Assembly (NCBI GenBank): GCA_965199945.1
Contig: OZ241354.1
Span: 186,001 to 250,000, forward strand
Direction of reading: 5' to 3'
DNA: 64,000 nucleotides
From: VXYL01 sp965199945
Lineage (GTDB): Bacteria > Pseudomonadota > Gammaproteobacteria > Pseudomonadales > Azotimanducaceae
The notes under the pieces are model-generated. The model was given only the letters and a program-made list of their open reading frames with translations. It did not search any database and was not told the DNA's origin. The position numbers and the translations under genes were made by a program. Below, in pieces: positions 44,219 through 52,282 of this stretch; within the stretch, counting starts at the first letter, position 1, and every line of letters starts with the position of its first letter.

Positions 44219-45667
44219 ATGAGCGAAGGTGCGAAGCTGCGGGCAGAACTCGGCCATCCGGTGATCGACGCGGACGGCCATTGGCTGGAATACGGCCCGG
44301 TCGTGGCCGACGCGCTGCGGCGCATCGGCGGCGATGCGGCGGTGCGCGCCATGCGCATCAACGGCGACCGGGTCGGCCGGGCGCTGCGCATGACGCCCGC
44401 CGAGCGGCGGCGCGAGAACATCGCCCAGGAAGCGTTCTGGGGCGCGCCCACCAAGAACACCAAAGACCGCGCCACGGCGATGATGCCGCGCCTGCTCTAC
44501 GAGCGCCTGGACGAGTTCGGCATCGACTTCGCCATCCTGTTCCCGACCATGGGCCTCGGCCTGCCGCGGGTCGGCGACACCGAGGCGCGCCAGGCGGCCT
44601 GCCGCGCCTTCAACATCTACCAGGCCGAGCTGTTCGAGCCGCTCAAGGAGCGCATGACGCCGGCCGCGGTGATCCCCATGCATCATCCAGACGAAGCCAT
44701 TGCCGAGCTGGAACACGCGGTGGGCGAGCTGGGCCTCAAGGCGGTGATGCTGAACAGCATGATCGACCGCCCGGTGCCGAAGGTGGCCGAGGAACAGCCG
44801 GACGCGAGCGGCTTGGCGGTGTGGTACGACAACATCGGCCTCGACAGCGCCTACGACTACGATCCGGTGTGGCGCAAGTGCGAGCAGCTGGGCGTCTCGC
44901 CGACCTTCCACCGCGGGTCGCGGGGACGCGCCTTCCGCATGTCGCCGTCGAACTTCTGCTACAACCACATCGGCCACTTCGCCGCTGCTTCGGAAGCCGT
45001 CTGCAAGGCGATCTTCCTCGGCGGCGTCACGCGCCGCTTCCCGGGCTTGAACTTCGCGTTTCTGGAAGGCGGCGTCGGCTTCGCGTGCCTGCTCTACGCG
45101 GACCTCATCGGCCACTGGCACATCCGCAACCGCGCGGCGCTCGAAGACGTGGACCCCGGCAATCTGGACGTCGCGGCGCTGCAGCGGCTGGCGGAGCAGT
45201 ACGCGCCGGCCGAGATGGCCGAGGCCATTCGCGCCGGCACGGGCATCGGCACCCGCAACGACGCCCGCACCACCGGCGGCATCGACGATCTGGACGACTA
45301 CGCCGCCTGCGGCATCCAGGCCGTGGACGACTTCAAGGCGCTGTTCGTCAAACCCTTCTACTTCGGCTGCGAGGCGGACGACTCGAACAACGCTTGGGCG
45401 TTCAACCGCGACTGCAATCCCGGCGGCGTGGAAATCAAGACCTTGTTCGGCTCCGACATCGGCCACTTCGATGTGCAGGACATGGCGCATGTGGTGACCG
45501 AAGCGCACGAACTGGTGGAGGACGGACGCATCGACGAGGCGGGCTTCAAGCGCTTCGTGTTCGAGAACCCGGTCGATTTCTGGGGGCGCACGAATCCGCG
45601 CTTCTTCGACGGCACGCGGGTTGCGGACGCGGCCCGAGCGGTGCTTCAGGCAGATCGAGCAGGCTGA
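44219..45667 (+). CDS. amidohydrolase family protein (TIM-barrel metal-dependent hydrolase)
   Basis: A 482-residue member of the amidohydrolase-2 superfamily. It opens with VIDADGHWLEYGPVV, where the first metal motif is D-x-D-x-H rather than HxH. Metal-ligand candidates follow in MHHPDEAI, TFHRGSRGRAF, NHIGHFAAASEAV and FLEGGVGFA, with LFGSDIGHFD giving the final Asp. Close families decarboxylate or hydrolyse aromatic acids or amides. The AGGAGGGG site seven bases before ATG 44219 is strong. It is 67 bases after larE and may be read from the same promoter, but no functional link is known. Confidence 0.87.
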   Translation: MSEGAKLRAELGHPVIDADGHWLEYGPVVADALRRIGGDAAVRAMRINGDRVGRALRMTPAERRRENIAQEAFWGAPTKNTKDRATAMMPRLLYERLDEFGIDFAILFPTMGLGLPRVGDTEARQAACRAFNIYQAELFEPLKERMTPAAVIPMHHPDEAIAELEHAVGELGLKAVMLNSMIDRPVPKVAEEQPDASGLAVWYDNIGLDSAYDYDPVWRKCEQLGVSPTFHRGSRGRAFRMSPSNFCYNHIGHFAAASEAVCKAIFLGGVTRRFPGLNFAFLEGGVGFACLLYADLIGHWHIRNRAALEDVDPGNLDVAALQRLAEQYAPAEMAEAIRAGTGIGTRNDARTTGGIDDLDDYAACGIQAVDDFKALFVKPFYFGCEADDSNNAWAFNRDCNPGGVEIKTLFGSDIGHFDVQDMAHVVTEAHELVEDGRIDEAGFKRFVFENPVDFWGRTNPRFFDGTRVADAARAVLQADRAG

Positions 45668-45680
45668 GAACGCAGGTAGC

Positions 45681-45757
45681 TGGCGCGCCCGCAGGGACTC
45701 GAACCCCGAACCCCCAGGTTCGAAGCCTGGTGCTCTATCCAGTTGAGCTACGGGCGC
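45681..45757 (-). tRNA. tRNA-Arg(TCG), CCA encoded
   Basis: A 77-nucleotide cloverleaf on the minus strand. The acceptor stem GCGCCCG pairs with CGGGCGC, and the discriminator G is followed by an encoded CCA. The D arm has AGCTCAACTGGATAGAGC. The anticodon stem CCAGG/CCTGG closes the loop CTTCGAA with anticodon TCG, reading CGA and related Arg codons. The T arm contains GGTTCGAGTCC. It lies in the gap between the amidohydrolase and symporter genes, antisense to both. Confidence 0.95.
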
Positions 45758-45852
45758 TTGCAGTGGCGATTGTAGCCCACCGAGCCTGTTTCGCGCCCCG
45801 CGCTTCGCTGCGCCTGTCGTAGGCCGCTCGGCTCAAACCACAAGAGGCCCAC

Positions 45853-47364
45853 ATGTCCGATCTTTGGCTGCTGACGGTATTCCTCGGCTACTTCGTCGTG
45901 CTGATCGGCATTGCGCTGTTTCGCGCCAGGCGCATGGCGGCGATGTCGGATTACATCCTCGGCGGACGGCGGATGGGCGCGTTCACGTCCGCGTTGAGCG
46001 CGAGTTCCTCCGGCACCAGCGGCTGGGCCATCCTCGTGTTCCCGGCACTGGCGTTCCAGCACGGCCTGGGCGAGATGTGGACCGCGCTGGCGCTGGTGGC
46101 CGGCATCTGGTGCAGCTGGACGGTCATCGCCAAGCGCCTGCGCCGCTACACCATCGCCGCCGGCGACGCGCTCACCATGCCGGAGTTCCTGGAGCGGCGC
46201 TTCGACGATTCGACGGGGCAGCTGCGAACCGTGGCGGCGTTGATCATCATCTTCTTCGTGGTGTTCTACATCGCCTCCGGCCTGATCGCCGGCGCCAAGC
46301 TGCTGGAGAGCGCGTTCGGCATGACGCGCACCGTGGGCGTGCTGGCCACGCTGCTCGCGGTGGCCTCGTACACCTTCGTCGGCGGCTTCGTGGCCGTGTC
46401 GCGCACCGACGTGTTTCAAGCGACGCTGATGCTGCTTGCGCTGATCGTCATGCCGCTGTGGGTGATCGCCGCGGCGGACGAGCCCTTCGCCGGCCTCGGC
46501 GCGAAGACGCCCGGCTTCTGGAATCCGCTCACCGACCGCGAGGGCGAGGCGATTGGCGTCGTCTTTCTGCTCTCCGCGGTGGGCTGGGGGCTGGGCTATC
46601 TCGGTTCCCAGCGCGTGGTGCAGCGCTTCATGGCCGTGGAGAACGAGGCGCGCATTCCGCTCTCGCGCAACGTCGGCACCATGTGGATGCTGCTGGTGTA
46701 CCTGTTTGCGCTGCTGCTGGGGCTGGTGGCGCTGCCGGCGCTGGCCGAGATCGGGCGGCTGGACGAAGTGCTCGCCGATCCGGAGCGCGTCTTCCTCGTC
46801 GCCAGCCAAGTCTTCTTCCATCCGCTGGTGGGCGGCGTGCTCCTTTGCGCGGTGATCGCGGCGGTGATGAGCACCGCGGATTCGCAACTGCTGCTCGCTT
46901 CCGCCGTGGCCACCGACGACCTGCCGATGGTGCGCCGCTACGCCTACGCGCTGGGATCTCGGCAGCGGGTCTGGCTTGGCCGCGCCTTCCTGGTGGCCGC
47001 CGGCGTGCTCGCCGCGGTGCTGTCCATCGCCAGCGAAGAATCGGTGTTCGCGCTCGTTTCCTACGCTTGGGGCGGCATGGGCGCAGCCTTCGCGCCGGTG
47101 ACGGTGATGGCGCTCTACTGGCGCCGGTTCAACGCCCCCGGCGCCTTGGCGGCGATGATCTCCGGCACCGTGGCGGCGACCATCTGGGGCTACTTCGACG
47201 GCGGCCCCGGCGGGGTGATGGACATCCAGCCGGCCGCACCCGGCTGCGCAATCGCCGTGCTCTGCGGCATCGCCGTGGCATTGGCGACACAGCCGCCGCC
47301 AGCGTCCGTAGGTACGCTCTTCGACACAGTAGCCGAGGAACCCAGCCCGAAAGCCGCTACCTGA
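45853..47364 (+). CDS. sodium:solute (proline-type) symporter
   Basis: A 503-residue sodium/solute symporter of the SSS family, PutP branch, with about 13 membrane helices. Markers are MSDYILGGRRMGAFTSALS with SASSSGTSGWAI just after, TVGVLATLLAVASYTFVGGF, and the sodium-site region AAVMSTADSQLLLASAVATD. The last is the PutP signature containing the Ser/Thr ligands of Na2. Proline or a related amino acid or carboxylate is the expected substrate. An AGAGG site precedes the ATG. No putA is nearby. Confidence 0.9.
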   Translation: MSDLWLLTVFLGYFVVLIGIALFRARRMAAMSDYILGGRRMGAFTSALSASSSGTSGWAILVFPALAFQHGLGEMWTALALVAGIWCSWTVIAKRLRRYTIAAGDALTMPEFLERRFDDSTGQLRTVAALIIIFFVVFYIASGLIAGAKLLESAFGMTRTVGVLATLLAVASYTFVGGFVAVSRTDVFQATLMLLALIVMPLWVIAAADEPFAGLGAKTPGFWNPLTDREGEAIGVVFLLSAVGWGLGYLGSQRVVQRFMAVENEARIPLSRNVGTMWMLLVYLFALLLGLVALPALAEIGRLDEVLADPERVFLVASQVFFHPLVGGVLLCAVIAAVMSTADSQLLLASAVATDDLPMVRRYAYALGSRQRVWLGRAFLVAAGVLAAVLSIASEESVFALVSYAWGGMGAAFAPVTVMALYWRRFNAPGALAAMISGTVAATIWGYFDGGPGGVMDIQPAAPGCAIAVLCGIAVALATQPPPASVGTLFDTVAEEPSPKAAT

Positions 47365-47515
47365 ATCGCCCTCTGCACTTGCGGCGCGTGCTGCAGGCCC
47401 AATTCATCACCGGCATCGGGCGGGAACGTAGGAAGTCGCCGTGCGTGCGGCTTGAGTTGGAGGCCCTCGTCCGCAGACGCGCCTGTCGTTGCGCGGCAGG
47501 TGCTACTCTCGCCGG

Positions 47516-48712
47516 ATGGGTGCCGAGCTCGGAACACAGCGCGATCCGCCACCGTATTTCGCTGGTCGCGGCGATGAACTTGCGGCCTTGCGCAAGCGCC
47601 TGCGGCGGTCGTGCCAGACGGGCGATCCGCGCGCCGGCATGTCGCTCGTCATCGGCGTTCCGGGCGTGGGCAAGACGCAGCTGGGGCGGGAGTTCGCAGA
47701 GCAGGCGGCCCAGCGCGAAGCGCCTGCCGACGTCCGACGGCTCGAAGTGGACTCGGTATTGCTGGAGAGCGAAGTCGATCTGTTCCTGGGCATCGGGCGG
47801 GCGTTGGCAGCCGAAGGCGCGTTCCGCAAGGCGGCGGACCTCCACCGCAGAAGCAACGGGCACAACGTCGGTCTCGGCTACCTCAAGGGCGGACGAACCC
47901 AAGAGCATGTTCGCCACACGGGCAATCTGCCAGCGCTGCTGAGCGCGTCCAAGGCGGCCGGCGCCTGGAACGGCAAGGCGCTGGCCATCATCATCGACGA
48001 GTTGCAAACCATAGACCCGGCGGGCATGAAGGCGTTGCGCGTACTTCACCAAGGTGCGCACGGCTGCTCGATGCTGGTGGTCGGAATCGGCTTGCAGCAC
48101 ACGCCGCAGGTGCTCGCGAATCCGCGAGATGGATCGGCGGGGATTTCGCGGGTGGCGCAGACGATCCACTTGCGCTCCTTGTCTGCGGCCGAAGCGTGGG
48201 AGGCCATCGACGGGAACATGCGGGCGCTCGGCCACAAGCTCGCGAAACCGTGCATCACAGCGCTCGCGGAAGCGTCCTGCGGTTTCCCGCAGCACATTCA
48301 CGGGTATTTGGACGGTGCGCTCAAGGCCATCGCCAAGCATGGCGAACTTACAGTTGGCGCACCGCTCGACGACGCGCTGGCGACGGGCCACAGCGCACGG
48401 CAGGACTACTACGAAAACCGTCTGGGCATGTTGCCGAACCAAAACGCCGTGCTCCCCGTCGCACGCGCCATGCGCGAACAGAACAGAAACGTCTTGTGGC
48501 AAGAAGAGGCCGTGCAGGCGATCAACGATGCGTCCTTCGACGGCGAAGAAACCGTACGCCAAGCCATCGCGCACGGCGTGCTCACCTTGGAGGGCGGCGG
48601 GCTGAGTTTCGGCATTCCGTCGTTTTTCGACCACATGAACACCCTTCTGCAGAAGCGTCGGACGGCCGGGCTGGCTTCGCCTGTGGCCATCGACGCCGGA
48701 GCACGCGACTAG
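47516..48712 (+). CDS. AAA ATPase, first gene of a five-gene accessory operon
   Basis: A 398-residue STAND/ORC-like ATP-binding protein. It starts with a FAGRGDELAALRKRLRR lead (nucleotide-sensing box), Walker A GVPGVGKT at residues 47-54 and Walker B LAIIIDE at 156-162. The sensor-like segment LVVGIGLQHTPQVL follows. A C-terminal helical region with CGFPQHIHGYLDGALKAI resembles the winged-helix lid of archaeal ORC-type ATPases. No membrane segment is present. The next gene starts one base after its stop, so five genes appear to share one transcript. In such operons an ATPase often acts as a sensor or switch; that role is inferred. Confidence 0.82.
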   Translation: MGAELGTQRDPPPYFAGRGDELAALRKRLRRSCQTGDPRAGMSLVIGVPGVGKTQLGREFAEQAAQREAPADVRRLEVDSVLLESEVDLFLGIGRALAAEGAFRKAADLHRRSNGHNVGLGYLKGGRTQEHVRHTGNLPALLSASKAAGAWNGKALAIIIDELQTIDPAGMKALRVLHQGAHGCSMLVVGIGLQHTPQVLANPRDGSAGISRVAQTIHLRSLSAAEAWEAIDGNMRALGHKLAKPCITALAEASCGFPQHIHGYLDGALKAIAKHGELTVGAPLDDALATGHSARQDYYENRLGMLPNQNAVLPVARAMREQNRNVLWQEEAVQAINDASFDGEETVRQAIAHGVLTLEGGGLSFGIPSFFDHMNTLLQKRRTAGLASPVAIDAGARD

Positions 48713-48713
48713 G

Positions 48714-49016
48714 ATGACCGTCGTAGCCGAGCGAGAGGAAATCCTGCGTCTGCTGCGGCAGCACAAGCCGGCCGCGCGGGAGCGTTTCGGCGTCGCAAGA
48801 TTGTCCATCTTCGGCTCCATGGCGCGGGGAAACGCGGCAGCAGCGAGCGACCTCGACGTGCTCGTGCAGTTCGACGGTCCGGCCACGAGCGCACGATTCT
48901 TCGGCCTGCAGTTCTGGCTGGAGGACCTCACCGGACGCACCGTCGATCTGGTGACGGAAAAGGCGCTGCGGCCCGAATTGAGGCTCTATGTCGAGCGAGA
49001 CCGCATCGATGTCTGA
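48714..49016 (+). CDS. mntA: MNT-type nucleotidyltransferase antitoxin (MntA-like)
   Basis: A 100-residue minimal nucleotidyltransferase. The catalytic signature G-S-x10-D-x-D is complete (IFGSMARGNAAAASDLDVLV), with the second Asp group followed by VDLVTEKALRPEL. In characterised MNT-HEPN systems the transferase adds AMP groups to the HepT toxin and inactivates it. It starts one base after the ATPase stop and overlaps the HEPN gene by eight bases, so it is part of the operon. The symbol reflects family membership. Confidence 0.9.
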   Translation: MTVVAEREEILRLLRQHKPAARERFGVARLSIFGSMARGNAAAASDLDVLVQFDGPATSARFFGLQFWLEDLTGRTVDLVTEKALRPELRLYVERDRIDV

Positions 49017-49368
49017 TTCGGACGCTGGGCGCGAGTGGCAGCTCTTCATCGCGGACATGATCTCGTTTGGCGAGAGGATTCTCGCGTACACGGAGGGCTC
49101 GAACCAAGCCGAGTTTGTGGCCGACGGCAAGACCTACGATGCCGTGCTGCGGAACCTGGAGCTGCTTGGCGAAGCCGCGACGCACATTCCGGCAAGTATT
49201 CGAGAAGCGCACAGGGACGTTCCGTGGCGCGCCATCATCGGCATGCGCAATCGCCTGATTCACGGCTATCTTGGCATAGACGACGACTTGGTTTGGAGCG
49301 CGGTGCGCGACGACGTGCCGCCGCTCTTGACCGCGCTGCGGAAGGTCGGCAACGGCACCGCTGACTAG
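49009..49368 (+). CDS. hepT: HEPN toxin (HepT-like, DUF86)
   Basis: A 119-residue all-helical HEPN protein, the RNase partner of MNT antitoxins. The active-site motif R-x4-H-x-Y is intact in MRNRLIHGYLG; the Tyr is the residue that MntA enzymes AMPylate. The N-terminal helices FIADMISFGERILAYTEG and YDAVLRNLELLGEAATHIP are standard for DUF86. ATG 49009 sits inside the mntA end (ATGTCTGA); an ATG at 48988 would add seven residues. The next gene begins five bases after its stop. Confidence 0.9.
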   Translation: MSDSDAGREWQLFIADMISFGERILAYTEGSNQAEFVADGKTYDAVLRNLELLGEAATHIPASIREAHRDVPWRAIIGMRNRLIHGYLGIDDDLVWSAVRDDVPPLLTALRKVGNGTAD

Positions 49369-49373
49369 GCGAG

Positions 49374-50202
49374 ATGGCGGTGAGCCAGGCGGATCTGATC
49401 AGAGCACACGCCAGGAAGCGCTTCGTGGAGGTGGCCAGGCGGGCGGACCAGAAGACCGTGACCATCGTTGCCGGTGAAGTGGGCAGGGACTTGGGGATGA
49501 GCAATCGAATGCCGAACGTCTGCCAAGCCTTGCGGTCGAGGAAGTTCTACGACATGGCGAGGGTGGAATTGTTGGAGCACACGGGGCCGGAGGCGGGCGC
49601 ATCCGCCCGATTTGTCTATGCGATCAAGCCAAGCGTGGAGGATTCGCTGTGCAGGCGCGAGGTTGCGCCGCCGGCAGGGCAACCGGCCGGCGTCTCTGCC
49701 GACTACGGGCGTCCGACGACGCGGGTTGGCCCCGCCGCCCGCCGCTTGACTGCGCTTGCCGACAGATCGCCTGCGCTGCCGACTACTGCTCTGTGCTTGG
49801 TGTCTTGCGTGGCCGGGAAGCTGCCTCACCCGGCTCCGGCAAAAGAACTGTACACGTCGCCGTGGTTTCAGAAGGCGCGCGGATTCGTCGAGGCCCGAGG
49901 CTGGCCTTGGTTCATCCTCTCGGCGAAGTATGGCCTCGTGGCACCGGAAGCAGTCATTGCGCCCTACGAAAAGACGTTGAACACGATGGGTGCCAGCGAG
50001 AGGCGCGATTGGGCCGGCAGGTGCTTGCAGGCGCTTCGACCTCACTTGGCGGGTGTGAAGTGTGTCGTCTTCCTTGCGGGAATGAAGTACCGGCAGTATC
50101 TCGCTTCTGAGTTGTCGGGGTCTCGGAGTCGACGTCCGTGTTCCTATGGAGGGGCTGCCCATCGGCAAGCAGTTGGCTTGGCTCGACCGACACGCCCCAT
50201 GA
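49374..50202 (+). pseudogene. DUF6884 protein with N-terminal helical domain, frameshifted near 50112-50122
   Basis: The gene encodes an N-terminal helical domain of about 85 residues (IVAGEVGRDLGMSNRMPNVC) and a DUF6884 domain: CLVSCVAGKLPHPAPAKELY, then WFILSAKYGLVAPEAVI and PYEKTLN, ending KYRQYLASEL. In the read frame the sequence then becomes SGSRSRRPCSYGG, unlike the family. One frame over, it continues GLGVDVRVPMEGLPIGKQLA and WLDRHAP then TGA at 50200-50202, which is what the family end should look like. That TGA overlaps the ATG of the next gene in an ATGA. So one base was gained or lost around 50112-50122, by mutation or sequencing error. The open frame of 519 residues over both genes is therefore an artefact. 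Function of DUF6884 is unknown. Confidence 0.78.
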
Positions 50203-50933
50203 GCATACGACCAGCGATGGATCGAGTTGCCGACACAGTCCGCTTCTATGGTCTGCTCTCCAACTTGGCGGCCTGCCTCGGCGGTCGTCGCCGGCTTGCC
50301 GATTGCAGCGGGCGCATGGACTGGCCGCAGCGCGGCGTGTACTTCTTCTGTGAGCCCGGCGAGTCGCGTAGCGATTCGGGCACTGGCTGTCGCGTCGTGC
50401 GCGTTGGCACCCACGCACTCAAATCTGGTTCCCGGTCCACGCTGTGGCAGCGTCTGTCGCAGCATCGCGGTAGTGCCGATGGCGGCGGCAATCATCGCGG
50501 TTCCATCTTCCGCCTGCTGGTCGGTGCCGCGCTTGCTCGTCGGGGCGACTGTCCGTTGCCGTCTTCCTGGGGCGTCGGCCCCGATCCTGGAACGGCGGCG
50601 CGACGACTTCGGCTGGCATCGCGTGCGACTGTGAAAGATGCTGAGGCTGACTTGGAACGGCGGGTCAGCGCCTACATCGGGGCGATGCCGTTCCTGTGGT
50701 TGAACGTATCTGATGCGCCGAGCCAGCAGAGTGCCCGCGGAAGCATCGAACGCAATGCAATCGCCCTGCTCAGCCACGCCTGTGCTCCCGCTGCAGACCC
50801 GCCTTCGGCCAACTGGCTGGGAGCGCATAGCGACCGCCCGCGAGTGCGCGAATCCGGCCTGTGGAACAGCAATCACGTCGATGAGGACTACGACGCGGCC
50901 TTCTTGGGCGAGATGGCCGAACTGGCGCGTTGA
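50199..50933 (+). CDS. putative GIY-YIG-like nuclease domain protein, last gene of the operon
   Basis: A 244-residue protein that I place near the GIY-YIG fold with caution. RGVYFFCEPGESR could be the GIY strand and CRVVRVGTHAL the YIG strand, followed by STLWQRLSQHRG with an Arg/His pair and GNHRGSIFRLLVG. The C-terminal part has DLERRVSAYIGAMPFLWLNV and ends in EDYDAAFLGEMAEL. The start is the ATG overlapping the true DUF6884 stop. DUF6884-like genes are likely its regular neighbours, since the two are translationally coupled here. A nuclease role is inference. Confidence 0.65.
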   Translation: MSIRPAMDRVADTVRFYGLLSNLAACLGGRRRLADCSGRMDWPQRGVYFFCEPGESRSDSGTGCRVVRVGTHALKSGSRSTLWQRLSQHRGSADGGGNHRGSIFRLLVGAALARRGDCPLPSSWGVGPDPGTAARRLRLASRATVKDAEADLERRVSAYIGAMPFLWLNVSDAPSQQSARGSIERNAIALLSHACAPAADPPSANWLGAHSDRPRVRESGLWNSNHVDEDYDAAFLGEMAELAR

Positions 50934-51051
50934 ATCGATAGCAGTCGCAACTGGCGACCGTTTCCCTTGCGATGGCTACGACCTTGTCTTCGCGCTCCTC
51001 GGTTAGCGAATTCGTTGCCAAACCACGCCGTCAACGCGCATTGCGTTCCGA

Positions 51052-52235
51052 TCAACGATCTGCACGGCATAGCTCGTTGCTTGTCTTCCGTGTTGGCAGG
51101 CAGCTTGGCTGTAGTAGCAGATTTGCTGTGGCAACCACTGCTCCGGAAGGCGGTGAACAAGAAGATGGTTTCCCGCCGCCTCCGCGACCCAAGTGCCCAC
51201 CTCGCTGGGGCGCAACGGCGGTGCTTTCGGCTTGAAGAACGATCCGAGTTCCGTAGGCCACCATCTCATAGCACATCGTGATGCCTCCGGTGGTGGGGTC
51301 GTAGTAGGCGTTGGCCATCCCGCAGTCGCGGAACTCCACGAGGATGTCTCGCGGCCACACCAAGTACCGACTCAGTTCGTCTAGTAGCTCCGTCAGTCCT
51401 TCGGCGAACATCACGCTGACCAGCGGCTCGTATTCGCTGTTGGATGGCTGGAAGACCAAGTTGATCCGTCCGCCAGGGGTGTTCAGCGCGTGTATTCCCG
51501 GGGAGTCCGGGCCCAAATCGCGAGCCACCTGCTTCACGATTGATTCCCACGCCTTGTAACGCTTGGGATAGTCGTCCACGCAGCGCGATCGGAAGTGTTG
51601 GTCCAGTAGAAGACGATCAGCCAAATCGTGGTACACCACCGGGTTGGAGCCATAGAGCAGACAGAAACTACCGCAAGGCGAAGGAAAGGGGTTTTGTCCC
51701 ATAGGGCAACAGGGCGATAGGGGAAGAAAGGAGTGGTTGGTTTGGTAATGTTCTTGCGCTCGCGCAACCGCATTACAGGAACGCAGGGTTGGGCATTTTC
51801 CCGTTATAAACCTAATGTGTGGCGAAAGCGGCGCATATCGGGCGCGTGTTCGCCATGCCAAGGGACAACTTGGCCTGCACGATCCTTCTCCAACGTCCAG
51901 TAGTACCACAGCAGCGAGGAGTATGTCGCTGCATTGAGGCTACCGGGATCCATCTCGTCCTGGGTCAGCAGGCTCATCACCAAGGCCGAGAACTCGTCTG
52001 CCGTGTCTTCTTCCGGCCCTGTGGCCGGCAACTCCAGCTCGCCGATCATCGCGTGGGCGAACTCGTGGAAGAACACCCCCATCGTCACGCCCATCACGAC
52101 CTCGGCCATTCTTTGCGGCCCGGCCGCTGCAGCGCTCTCGGCCAGAGCCGCTTGGTGCGGCAGCGCGCATGCAGCGACGGCGAGGAATGCCAAAGTCGCG
52201 CGAATCACGCGAGCCCCGCTGCCAGCGACCGCCAT
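51052..52235 (-). pseudogene. DUF4344-like putative metallopeptidase, interrupted by an insertion
   Basis: An exported zinc-peptidase-like protein broken into two frames. Part one (52235 to 51804) has a strong GGAGGAAGG site before ATG 52235, a signal peptide (ATLAFLAVAACALPHQAALA) and the motif FFHEFAHAMIGELELP with HExxH, then EEDTADEFSALVMSLL. It ends abnormally at RRFRHTLGL-stop. Part two (from about 51669 downward) resumes in another frame with SFCLLYGSNPVVYHDLADRL through VEFRDCGMANAYYDPTTGGI and TMCYEM. Removing 149 bases (51670-51818) joins RRFRH directly to SFCLLYGSN in one frame. The frame beyond TMCYEM to the stop at 51052 does not look like the family, so the true end is unclear. 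Confidence 0.75.
51670..51818. other. 149-bp structured insertion splitting the metallopeptidase gene
   Basis: This block is the part that must be removed to restore the peptidase frame (149 = 3x49+2, and the two halves are offset by the same amount). It is less GC-rich than its surroundings. It contains a two-part stem-loop at 51745-51776: GTAATG pairs with CATTAC outside, and TTGCG-CTCG-CGCAA forms the inner hairpin, with a three-base internal loop on each side. No terminal inverted repeats or target duplication are obvious with these boundaries. It codes for nothing. A REP-type or other small mobile palindrome is most likely. Confidence 0.65.
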
Positions 52236-52282
52236 CCTTCCTCCTTGGAACCACCTCTGAACCGTGAACCGAGACACCTTAA

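Noticed and set aside
49374..50933. A single 519-residue DUF6884-GIY-YIG fusion protein
   Set aside because: The junction reads like out-of-frame sequence, while the adjacent frame holds the expected DUF6884 end with a stop overlapping an ATG. Two genes with a frameshift explain it better.
51003..51269. Small minus-strand ORF starting MRWWPTELGSFFKPK at the end of the metallopeptidase remnant
   Set aside because: No family resemblance and no ribosome-binding site; it may be the true peptidase C-terminus after another frameshift, but I cannot support either reading.
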